Shown here: positions 10,545 to 19,483 of the stretch, one piece after another | Position numbering within the stretch: position 1 is the stretch's first letter | How the letters are laid out: each line of letters starts with the position of its first letter | Assembly: GCA_910592205.1 (NCBI GenBank) | Contig: CAJVPJ010000287.1 | Coordinates: 1 to 30,635, forward strand | Origin: Paraglomus occultum | Lineage: Eukaryota; Glomeromycota; Glomeromycetes; Paraglomerales; Paraglomeraceae | DNA length: 30,635 bases | Direction of reading: 5' to 3' | Translations under genes and position numbers: made by a program | Notes under the pieces: model-generated | The model's input: the letters and a program-made list of their open reading frames with translations, nothing else | The model's database searches: none | What the model was told of the DNA's origin: nothing

Positions 10545-11072
10545 TTAAATATCTTTATACACCAAGTCATATTGAGTAATTCTTCGTCTATCAATTGGAC
10601 TTACTACGACCAATTTCCCTCTCATTGCTCCTTTGTATATAACTTCAATCAAATCAATGAAATCCTGCTTATTCACAAAGGTTCCGATGAACTTTGTATG
10701 ATCGGGTGTGCCATAATCAACTTTGATATGCTGCGCATTGAAGAAGAATATTGTGGCTGGAATGAGAGTTATGTCAAAGTAGGAGACGTATGCTGGAACG
10801 TGTGAGATATCAACTGTGTATATAACTGCCATTCTAGCGAGCTCTGGTGATGCTTTGCCAAGCTTTTTAGAAAAAAGTAAATGGTGTGTTGAAATGAATG
10901 ATCGAGGCAAATGATTGCTACTATTAGATACAATGATACTTACGATATAATCTAGCCGCATACATACTGGATCATCAGCTTTACCAAAGCGAAGGGCAAC
11001 TACGAGATCCTCTGTGTTACGGATAACGGCATCAACATCTGCTTTTGTCTCTAGAGTAGGAAGAAATGACAT
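10545..11072 (-). CDS. TXNL4B: Dim1-like spliceosomal thioredoxin-fold protein (TXNL4B/DLP)
   Basis: Two exons, complement join(10545-10862, 10944-11072), give 148 residues; the animal protein is about 149. The 81-bp intron (GTAAGTATC..AAAAAG) is a multiple of three without a stop, so it reads through as open frame, but family alignment requires its removal (RLDYI joins [15 protein letters not shown]). Hallmarks are [60 protein letters not shown] and the C-terminal [18 protein letters not shown]. The PDHTKF and [12 protein letters not shown] segments match TXNL4B rather than TXNL4A (U5-15K, Dib1). The start at MSFLP (11072) fits the family better than the ATG at 11084. The protein is nuclear and acts in pre-mRNA splicing. 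It is the one clearly conserved housekeeping gene here. Confidence 0.92.
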   Translation of the reverse strand: MSFLPTLETKADVDAVIRNTEDLVVALRFGKADDPVCMRLDYIVSIIVSNSSNHLPRSFISTHHLLFSKKLGKASPELARMAVIYTVDISHVPAYVSYFDITLIPATIFFFNAQHIKVDYGTPDHTKFIGTFVNKQDFIDLIEVIYKGAMRGKLVVVSPIDRRRITQYDLVYKDI

Positions 11073-11238
11073 GATAATCCGCACACGCAGAAATTAAAAA
11101 TCGCGGGATTCGTAAAATAGATATTCTGTCGGCCTATCAAATGTACAGAGATACTTATTCATTTTGCGGCGAAATTTTCGAAACATGATTGGCTCTCACA
11201 CACTATTAATATCACAAGAACTTTGAATCTCGTTGTTA

Positions 11239-12480
11239 ATGTCAGCGGTTGTTAATAATCCAGCAATTGACAATTTAGTTCTATTCATTGAAGACGAGGA
11301 AAGACTTGGGTGGATTCCTTGCGACAAACGACATAGAACCACAGTGTCTATTATACCATTCGAAAGAAAACGTTTCCTGAGGGTAAAGTTAATGAAACGA
11401 GGTAACGTTATTACGCCTTGGAAACACCAAAGAATGTACACCAACATTCGTGAGTTTGCCAGAATATACTCATTTTCGACACACAAATATAATAATAATG
11501 TCAACCAATACAGACGGTATAAGGAATGGCTTACTCACCGCAATAAACTAATAAAAAAGTTTATCGAGTATGACGATAAGTATTACATGAACACTTTTAT
11601 TACAGTTAACTTGGAGATATTAACTCCTGATAATATTTGGTCACGCATCCCGTACACTTTATCCCACAAAAGTAATATGGTTTGTCATTGAAGTACTTGT
11701 TTGGATACCATTAGTATGTGAACGTTTCTCTCAAAAAGCATAAATAACAACAAACACAAAAAGTATCAAATTTGAATTGCTTAAACTCGTGCTTGATTTT
11801 ACATTTACGCGTCGCGAATACAATCTAAATTGGGTAGGCTAGACGTGTTTTTGTATCATGAAAAAATTTTTTGTCCCAAACTGTACGTCATACCACTGAC
11901 AAACAAACATAAACGTAAAATTGGGAAAAGTGGAAATATAATGCTATTTATGGGAAAGCTGAACTAATGATCGTCAATTATTAGTCTAATTATAACATTT
12001 TGGGGCAAAACGAAAATATAGCAATACACACGGATGATTGTCGCAAATTTCATAAATTTTTATCAAAATAATTACCAATTACTAAAGTTAGGACAATTTC
12101 TTGACAACTGAGCATGTTGTATTGCCCCCCAATTTTTGAGTTTGTTAAGATTATTTTATACAGTAGAGGTTGGTATGTTCGTGCATTTATGTATTTCCTT
12201 GGCCAAGAATCATCTACTCGGAAATATTATTTAGTTTTCTATTATGACCGACATGCAATGTTGGACAGCTTTATGCAACATTGCAAATTTGTTAAGTACA
12301 TGCTGTATTAGTATGCCGACTTTGAGAAAGTTAAACAGATTAGATCTGGTGGTTATGGAACAATTTATACTGTCAGTATAGAAAATATTCAGATATGCAA
12401 AAAACAAGTTGTACTAAACCGATTTAAGAATTTTGATAAAAAATGCCGGAATTATTTATTTCAATAATTGGTTGTATTAA
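11239..12480 (+). pseudogene. decayed kinase of the cysteine/WTSGN family (copy A)
   Basis: Starts like the copy at 26743 (VVNNP.IDNLV, EERL.WIPC, EFARIYS.STHKYNNNV, YRRYKEWLTHRNKLI, EYDDKYYM). At about 11590 it jumps from the middle of exon 1 to the start of the kinase exon (EILTPDNIW), losing both cysteine modules. Homology stops at about 11642 and resumes at about 12200 (ESSTRKYYLVFYYD), with about 550 bp of unrelated AT-rich DNA between. The N-lobe follows with an internal TAG (about 12309), a damaged glycine loop (IRSGGYGTIY), a VVLNRF change at the β3 lysine (K to N), and decay near 12480. No catalytic exon follows. In the first part, a run of about 28 codons is read in a different frame from the relatives, yet stays open. 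The start lies 167 bp from the divergent TXNL4B-like gene. Confidence 0.82.
11643..12199. other. AT-rich insertion inside kinase pseudogene copy A
   Basis: This 557-bp block separates kinase homology ending GATAATATTTGG from homology resuming CCAAGAATCATCTACTCGG. It has no relative in the other five copies. No long inverted ends, target duplication or protein was recognised, only a TTGG shared at both edges. It may be a decayed transposon or filler DNA. Confidence 0.5.
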
Positions 12481-13385
12481 TTACATAGTAATTGATATTT
12501 ATATTTAATCTGATGTGATGGTGTATGCAAAAAGTTTTAATCTATTACTATATCGATTTATTTTCCAGGTAACGGTTTATAACTGCTCGTACAGAATACC
12601 AATTGTATAGACTAGTAATTTTTTCCTGATCTTGTAAGGTAATTGAACGCGGCAAAAGTAATAAGTAAGTCTTGTAGTAGTTAGTAATATAAATTTATCC
12701 CAATCCATTGGATCAAAAAAAGACATTTGCCCGTGTTTCCACGCTTTGAGTCATCGTCGACATGATGAGCACAACCAGACTGGACTATGATTAATGTTCG
12801 AAAAGAGAAGGTAAGTTATTATGACGAATAACAATGCGGCAAGAGGTTATATACCATAATCCCGTATATATATGTGTGTCTGACATATTGTAATTTTTGT
12901 TGCATTTGTCTTTGGCAATTTACAGATGTTATCAATAACTACATATTAATATATGTATATTGGGCGAAAGTAAATGTGAAGAGAAATTTTATTATTAGCA
13001 TTTATTTTGTCAGACATGCGTATGATAATGGGTAATAATCCAGCCTTCTGATGTCTTAATAAAAAATAACAAAAATTTATTAAAATTGATAATCTTTATA
13101 TATTTATTGTTGTATACTGCTGATCGATTTTTGCCAGTATACTGCATATTAAGCAAATACTGCTCACTCACGTTTACAGGACAAAAGTTATTTATTGTTT
13201 CAAACATCCTTTTGTACACATACGCTTGAGATGGTACATGATAAGAATAGCATTGATTTTTATCCTTTAGCTAACTAATAACTCCAACGTATACATGATA
13301 ATAATAACATTAGCCATAGAAACAAAAAAATGCCGCGAAGCTATAAAGTCAATATCAAAATCGGCCCTACTGTTTTACGTTACAC
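12481..13385. other. AT-rich intergenic DNA
   Basis: Between the decayed kinase N-lobe and the flank of the BTB gene. The short open frame on the minus strand (13010-13219) has no recognisable motif. I see nothing supportable. Confidence 0.5.
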
Positions 13386-13707
13386 ATGATAAACAATCAG
13401 GGCCCCCCCTCATCATATAAGGGGGCTCTTATTCATGGATGGGTTGGTTGTAGATCATTTTGCATTGTTTTTAAGCCTTCATCGTCACGTAACAGTTGCC
13501 CGCCTCATTTCACTTATTACATAATCACGGTCTGCATATATCATATGGCGTTATTGGTTGATAATCAAGTGGGTGATGAGGGGGGTGGGGGGGGGGGGTT
13601 AGCCGTTTTCAACCATTACAGATCTTATCACATGATCGCTACTTTCATATACGGGGGCCCTTACTCATGGCGGGCTCTTATTCATGAGAGTTTACGGTAC
13701 CATTGAA
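13386..13707 (+). promoter_or_regulatory. upstream region of the BTB gene with G/C runs and a direct repeat
   Basis: GGGCTCTTATTCATG occurs twice, at about 13423-13437 and 13673-13687. Both copies sit beside C or G runs (CCCCCCC near 13402, GGGGGCCC near 13653), and a long interrupted poly-G tract lies at 13579-13598. This is unusual for the AT-rich surroundings. The second copy ends about 20 bp before the chosen start codon. Function unknown. Confidence 0.5.
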
Positions 13708-15383
13708 ATGAATAACGCAGTTGAATTACTTTCTGGTGTTTCGTCAGATTATGAAAAGCTTTATGAAAGCGGAAAATATACTGACATCTCCATTCATGTC
13801 GGCCAAGAGCCAGACAATAAGATATTTCTTGCCCATTCCCTGGTCCTATGTGCAAGGAGCGGATATTTTGAAAACAAGCTAACCGGAAATACAGATGCCT
13901 CTAACACTAATGAAATTCAACAAACTTCTTTGGTGTTCGAAGACTTGACTCCTGATATTTTTGAAATTTTGCTTAGGTAAATTTGATCTGAATCTATTTA
14001 CAAACGTAAATGTAGTTCGCAGTGCTCCGGTTGTAGTAAACATATTGATGTTGTATTTACATTATTTGTAGATTTATTTACACAGGAAAGGTGACTTCCC
14101 AATCTTGCGAAAACGTATCTTGGTTTGTTCTTTTGGAAGGTGCTAAGAAGCTTGGGTTAAGCACTTTCTGCACTGCGATTGGGGATCATTTGATTGAACA
14201 GCATGAAGAGTGGATAAGACAAAATATTCTCCCGGTTTACAACTATGCATTGTCCACTGGCTCGCTACAGAAACTTGGAGATTATTGCATTCAGCTCATG
14301 TTATCATCACCAGACATCGTCCTAAAGTCCAGAAATATGATTGATTTACCAAAAGCGACCTTTATTAGTCTTCTCAAGAATGATGAGCTTGATATGGAAG
14401 AAGTTGATATTTGGTTATCAGTTGTACAATGGGCTATTAACCATATTTCTAAACTTTCAGACAATCCAGCCAATTGGTCAGTTAATGATATTATTGCCGT
14501 CAAAGATGTCATCGCTGAATATGTGCCTCATGTAAGGTTCTTTAATATTTCATCTGAAGAACTCAGTGATAGGGTTATTCCGTACATTGATGTATTACCG
14601 AGGGAGTTGCGATCTGATATACTTGGTTATCATCTGAAAAAGAACTACAAGCCGAAAACGCAAATGTTACCGCACAGAAAAGGACAACTACCTGATATTG
14701 ATTCAGTTGTTATTAGCAAGCTACAGGCATCATGGATTCTACAGAAAATTGCAGAGTCAGCACAATTAGGCCAAGTTGAACGAGGTGAAACTAGTAGGCA
14801 AATCATTACTTATAAGCTGACCTTACTTTATCGAGAAAGTAGGGATGGTGATACGAATGATAGATTGAGAAATTTTTGGCGAATGTGTGCAGATAAAGGA
14901 CCGACGATTGCTGTAGGAAGTGTAAAAGAGACGGGAGAAATATTTGGTGGATATAACCCGCTATCGTGGAGTACTACTTATAGTGGATGGCTTCCAACTA
15001 GAGAAAGTTTTATATTTTCGCTGGATAAGAAAGACGTCGAGAAAAGCATAATAAGTTTTGTGAAAGATGCAGCGCATGCTATTTATAATAACCAAAACGA
15101 GTTGCCCAATTTTGGTAATACGTTAACGTTTGGCAATAATTATAATAGCCAACCCAATTTTGGTACTCCGTTACCGTTTGGTAATAATAGCCAACACAAT
15201 TTTGGTACTCCGTTACCGTTTGGCAATAATAGCCAACACAATTTTGTTGGGTTTGGCAGTACCCTAAGGAGGGCTTTTAATAGCCCTTGTGCTAGTAATC
15301 ATACGACCAGTTATCAAATTCCAATCAGATCCACGGGGGATAGATTTACATGGATTGATTGGGAAGTGTTTTCTGTTGATTAG
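13708..15383 (+). CDS. BTB-BACK-TLD protein with FG-rich insert
   Basis: Two exons, 13708-13976 and 14072-15383 (526 codons), with intron GTAAATTTG..TTTGTAG. Start at MNNAVELLSG; an in-frame ATG at 13684 would add eight residues. The BTB domain (about 25-120) shows YTDISIHVGQEPDNKIFLAH, VLCARSGYF and RFIYTGKV across the splice. The BACK domain (about 145-225) shows ILPVYNYALSTGSLQKLGDY and NDELDMEEVDIWLSVVQWA. The TLD domain (about 300-526) shows KLTLLYRESRDGDTNDRLRNF, AVGSVKETGEIFGGYNPLSW, ESFIFSL and the end WIDWEVFSVD. Inside the TLD lies an FG-rich insert of about 55 residues with NFGTPLPFGNNSQH repeats. BTB-BACK proteins are often Cullin-3 adaptors; TLD function is less certain. This architecture is abundant in arbuscular mycorrhizal fungi. 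AATAAA at 15496-15501 follows. It appears intact. Confidence 0.9.
15108..15239 (+). repeat. tandem 42-48-bp repeats coding for FG motifs
   Basis: Three units: 15108-15155 (48 bp, divergent), then 15156-15197 and 15198-15239, which differ at only one base (GGTAAT against GGCAAT). Each encodes NFGTPLPFGNNSQH or a relative. The near-identity of the last two indicates a recent duplication. Confidence 0.88.
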
Positions 15384-16686
15384 CTCATTATTTAGTCATT
15401 CGCTTATACTAAACAACTAGATAGCTTGTGCAAACTATGTTTCGGTTTCTTTTTCGTACAGATACTGATTGTTCGACGTGTATAGCATTATTGACAATAA
15501 ATCATATAAACTTAAAAATTGCATAACTTTGCATTATATAAACTTTTGTTTTATTTAATTGCGAAACATGTTTTTATTTTTTACATGGTAATAGGTAAGC
15601 CCCGATTTAGAAAACCAGCGAAAAATTATATTAAACTTTTGGAAACGTTTTAATAAGACTATGTATGTAACTTAAAAAAGTTGACAGTAAAAAAAAAGCT
15701 CGTCAATCGAACAAATTATTTCCCAATATTACGTGACGCATCAGTTAAATAGACGCTGTGATTTTCACAATTTAAATTCAATAAAATAATTTTGGATACG
15801 TTAAAAACTAGGTTACTGCAATTCTACGAGACTTATTTTTATTAAGAAATGTAAATATTACGTTCACACTCTTTTATTCATCAACAAACACCAGTCAGAC
15901 AACCATTACTAGAATTGATATTGCAAAAGACTATGTTCTGTTTCGTAAATTTTCTCTTATGCTTTTATGCCTAAACGCTTACATATAAACTAATATAATT
16001 TGAATAAGTACCAGTTTCAACTGTGAAAATCGTGAGCGTTTTCTTTTTCACAAATTCTAATTATTTAGCGGGTACATATACATATGTCTTTCAAACCATA
16101 AGACTTGTAAACACTACATTAACAAATTTGCGCAAAATCTTCAAACATTGCATCACCAGTCATTCGAAACTATATGATTACATGTGTCAGGGCGCGAGAT
16201 AAAGTAATAAAAGTCTTGATCGATGCAACGTGTGATTAAAGTGTAATAGTAAGTGCTAAATTTCGATCGACCACAACCGTCTGGATGTGGTCAAAATATA
16301 GATATTCAAACAAAAAAAAATACTTAGCACATGGGAATGGTTTGCTTGCATGATTGTTTGATGTCATAGAGAGTGCTAGCATTTATGAAACCAAATTTAT
16401 ACGTTCGATAGGAATGATTCTGGCAAGAGTTATAACGGCTTTCCCAACTATAACTTACAATTAAACCCTACGACACTGTCGTTGACATATTCAGCAAATA
16501 ATCTCCCTTCTGTGTACTACTTATACAAAACTGGACGGATGTATTTCACAAGTTTGTTGCTGAAGATTTTTTGCAAAGCTTACTACGGTGCGTACATGCC
16601 GCGCGTCACACTTGACGCGGAATTCGACAGTCATTTCCATTACTGAAGGTTGATCAAATTTTAGGCAATTAATATGGTGTTGAAAC
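15384..16686. other. AT-rich intergenic DNA
   Basis: Contains the likely polyadenylation signal of the BTB gene (15496-15501). The remaining 1.2 kb has no open frame with a recognisable motif, and no repeat was noticed. Confidence 0.5.
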
Positions 16687-16941
16687 ATGCCTATTTTTGT
16701 ATGTCAATCTAGAATTGACATACAACAGGTATATAAACACATAGTAAATACGTACGATAGCGCTTTCGAAGAAAAGGTGACATCGATACTGCAATTATTA
16801 AACAGTAGCCTTAAAATAATAACGGAACTAAGTATATCATTATTTTTTTTTCAAAAAATGCAATCAATTGGCTTCAAAAGTTATAGTACTAACATAATCG
16901 AAAAAAAAATTGCTGATACTTTTGGTACTTTGCCGGAATAG
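16687..16941 (+). CDS. small hypothetical open frame
   Basis: 84 codons from ATG to TAG. The product has a hydrophobic stretch around LKIITELSISLFFF and a Lys-rich end, with no known motif. It overlaps the Tc1-end palindrome at its 5' end, which argues for a chance frame. No supporting splice sites or homologue in the window. Confidence 0.12.
   Translation: MPIFVCQSRIDIQQVYKHIVNTYDSAFEEKVTSILQLLNSSLKIITELSISLFFFQKMQSIGFKSYSTNIIEKKIADTFGTLPE
16697..16725. repeat. perfect palindrome matching the Tc1 terminal repeat ends
   Basis: Twelve-base arms TTGTATGTCAAT and ATTGACATACAA surround CTAGA. The outer ten bases of each arm equal bases 3-12 of the terminal inverted repeat of the Tc1-like element at 19839-21004 (TGTTGTATGTCA). 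On the right the match extends by CA to complete the end. It could be two element ends joined after loss of the middle, or an operator-like site. No TA duplication is seen. Confidence 0.55.
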
Positions 16942-17138
16942 CTTGGGAATAAAGTGTACTTTGTCTGGGTATGCGTAAGAAGTGGAAGCATATCATATTT
17001 AATTTATTTAATTGTAACTATTGGATAAAGCTTGAATACCGTAAACAAGCCCGCTGACTTAAAAAGTCTTCAAAAAAGAGGTTGAGTCTCTAGATACAAA
17101 AAATGCTCGGTGTTAACATTGTAAATTGACTTTATTTA
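16942..17138. other. short gap before the 3' end of kinase copy B
   Basis: AT-rich, nothing coding. The decayed kinase (minus strand) ends at 17139. Confidence 0.4.
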
Positions 17139-18320
17139 TTATTGTGTAGCAATGCGCAACATACCTGAAGCTGAATCCAAATCGTAATTGTTTCTTGGTT
17201 TAGGCAAAGCTCCAGTAGGTAAAAGTGTGCTGGAATATTTACTCTCTTTCTCGAGACTAAGACGTGATAATGGCTTTACATCATTATGATAAATGGCATT
17301 CCACATGTAGTCACCAGATTTGTAAGTAAGCCCGTTAATATCATAGTAAAGTTTCGATGCAGTAGGACGCTTATCAGGATCAGCATCCCAACACCGCGTC
17401 GGCAAGTTTCTTGTATTCCTCTGGCGCAAAATCAGGCATCGACGGTCGCAGTCCCTCACAAACACGTATCGTTAAACATTTGTCAAACGACCAATCTCTC
17501 AATGGTGGTTCACCAGTAGCAACCAAGTACATAATGATACCACATCCGATTTTTGAGTAAATTTGCAGGTATGGAAGACTTCCGGTGCAATAAAAGGTAA
17601 AACGCCTCGAATGGTTGAATTTGACTTGCGTGAATTCACTGATTGTGAAAGACCGAGATCGCATATGTATGATTTTGCACCCATGTACCAGTCATCATGC
17701 ATGACAGTGTTTCCACCATGTTCATCATGCATAACAATATTTCCACCATGAAGATCACAATGCACCAATCCAGCATCATGAATATAACACAAATAATTTG
17801 CAATGTCCTTCAAATGCCATAATTTCCCCTTCCACGTCAATTTGTTAATATTTTGAATCAAATAAGACAAAAGACTGCCTTTGTTAGCATATTGCATAAA
17901 AATCATGTACTCTTTTGTCGCTGGGTCTTGTGTGGCTCCATAAATTTTAAGGAAATTACCACGTAAACATTTTGCATGATTTTTGAACTATTAAATAAAT
18001 ATTAAATAGAGTCAGCTTAAATATCACTTTAATAATAGTACCAATCATTGCTTACCTCAGAAATAAATAATTCTGGCATTTCATCAAAATTTTTAAAACG
18101 TTTGAGTACAACTGTTGAATACTTTTTATACTTGGCAATATAAACTGTTCCGTAACCACCAATTCCAATCTGTTTGAGTTCATCAAAGTCGCTATACTGA
18201 ATGTATTTAACACTTTTGCTATTTTGTATGAAACTGTCCAGTATTGTATATACGTCGTAATAGAATACTAAGTAATACCCCCGAGTAAATGGTTCCTGGG
18301 TGATTCCAATTATCAAATCT
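17139..18320 (-). pseudogene. 5'-truncated, frameshifted kinase (copy B)
   Basis: Two exons on the minus strand: about 18320-18056 and 17987-17139, with intron GTAAGCAATG..TTTAATAG. It begins inside the kinase exon (IIGITQEP..GYYLVFYYD), so the N-terminal cysteine modules are missing. The N-lobe is sound (GIGGYGTVYIAKY, VVLKRF). The catalytic loop HCDLHGGNIVMH is followed by an in-frame 30-bp duplication (HGGNTVMHDD), then CDLGLSQSV and RGVLPFIAPEVF. A deletion of about 10 bp near 17541 (after KSDV) breaks the frame. A one-base insertion near 17398 (AEDRCC region) shifts it again, and the last segment reads DADPDKRPTASKLYYDI to the end. Relatives: copies at 22.0-23.9 kb and 26.7-29.3 kb. Confidence 0.85.
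17693..17752 (-). repeat. 30-bp tandem duplication in the kinase catalytic loop
   Basis: Two adjacent 30-bp units (17693-17722 and 17723-17752) differ at a few positions. They encode HGGNIVMHDE and HGGNTVMHDD immediately after HCDL. The other copies have a single unit. The duplication keeps the frame but places ten extra residues between the catalytic loop and DFG. Confidence 0.85.
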
Positions 18321-19483
18321 ATAAGTCAACTGTGTGCAATCACCATTTACGTAATTTCGTAAATATAACTGTCTTCCAAGACAAAAATTACTCTCAGATA
18401 GATGTGTCCAGCAGAGACTTGCAAACTTGTCTAACTCACGTTTTCATTATCCGCCCACCAGCCCGCTTTCACGAAAAATGTTTTTACTCTATACACTACA
18501 CTGCTCGGATAAACTGTCTCCTCCAAACAATGCTCTATTATTTATAAAAAAAGGCTAACAATTACAATTACAATAACAACCACTCTAAATTATGCTGTTG
18601 TATGTACCCAAAAAGAATCAAGTTACGCTGGACAAAGCACTACTTCGTATTATATTCAAAAAATAATATATATTAATATATTTTTAAATTAGGACGTTTC
18701 TCCAAGTACCCCTACCAAATTACAGACGTTCTTTTTTTTATAATTACATCCCTGCTTGCTATTACTAACAAGGTTAACTTTATAACTATCGCGTATGTTA
18801 TCTCTGTGGCGGATGAGAACTAATGTGGCATGCTAAAACTGGTATTTGACAGAACGTGAATAATATCGGCATAAAATGTCTGATCATTTTGGCGGTAGCC
18901 GCCGTAATGAAACTTTATGACTAATCAACGGCTTACCATGTGGGGCAGATGATACTTAGTGTATTTTCCAGATATGTTTATGAACTTTACAATAATTAAT
19001 CGCCACATAACTTGCCGATTTTAGCGGATAAGCGTGCGTCGAGCATTTATCTGAAAATGTTTTCTGAACTCTATCATAATTAATCCCACACAAGCCTAAC
19101 TTATTGTCTTCAGTATCAGAATGAGCTACTAAATATGCATAACGCAAGGGTAGACTTTTAAACTCTGCAAGCAAACCAATCACAATTTGTTTCGATGTAT
19201 AGTAATATGTATACCTTGTACGAACTTATTACAATATCAACCCACGTTCTAACGGAAATCCCAAATAAATTGATTTAATACTTGTCATTCGCCTCCTTAA
19301 TATTAACCCAGACAGTTTTAGCTCTATTCCTCCTTGCGTATCGTAACTTATGAAACCTGACAAACCACCAAAAAACACAGACAATGTTTCTGCGAATAGA
19401 GAGCATATTAAACTCGGAACGGCAATTAGTTCAATGAAAACAAAATTACTAGTTTGGCAACGAACTTAAACTTCACCCTGCAT
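18321..19483. other. AT-rich region between kinase copies B and E
   Basis: No homology to the N-terminal exons of the family is visible, so copy B lost its 5' part. A 75-codon minus-strand frame (18956-19183, starting MIGLLAEFKSLPLRYAYL) has mixed composition but no motif I recognise. An AT palindromic tract lies at about 18660-18690. Confidence 0.4.

Noticed and set aside
10545-11084. Dib1/TXNL4A (U5-15K) as identity of the minus-strand gene
   Set aside because: The [18 protein letters not shown] and QYDLVYKDI segments fit TXNL4B; TXNL4A has a different loop and C-terminus.
13010-13219. Minus-strand 69-codon frame
   Set aside because: Very AT-rich with no recognisable motif.
18956-19183. 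75-codon minus-strand frame with mixed composition
   Set aside because: No motif recognised, no splice partners, no copy elsewhere in the window.
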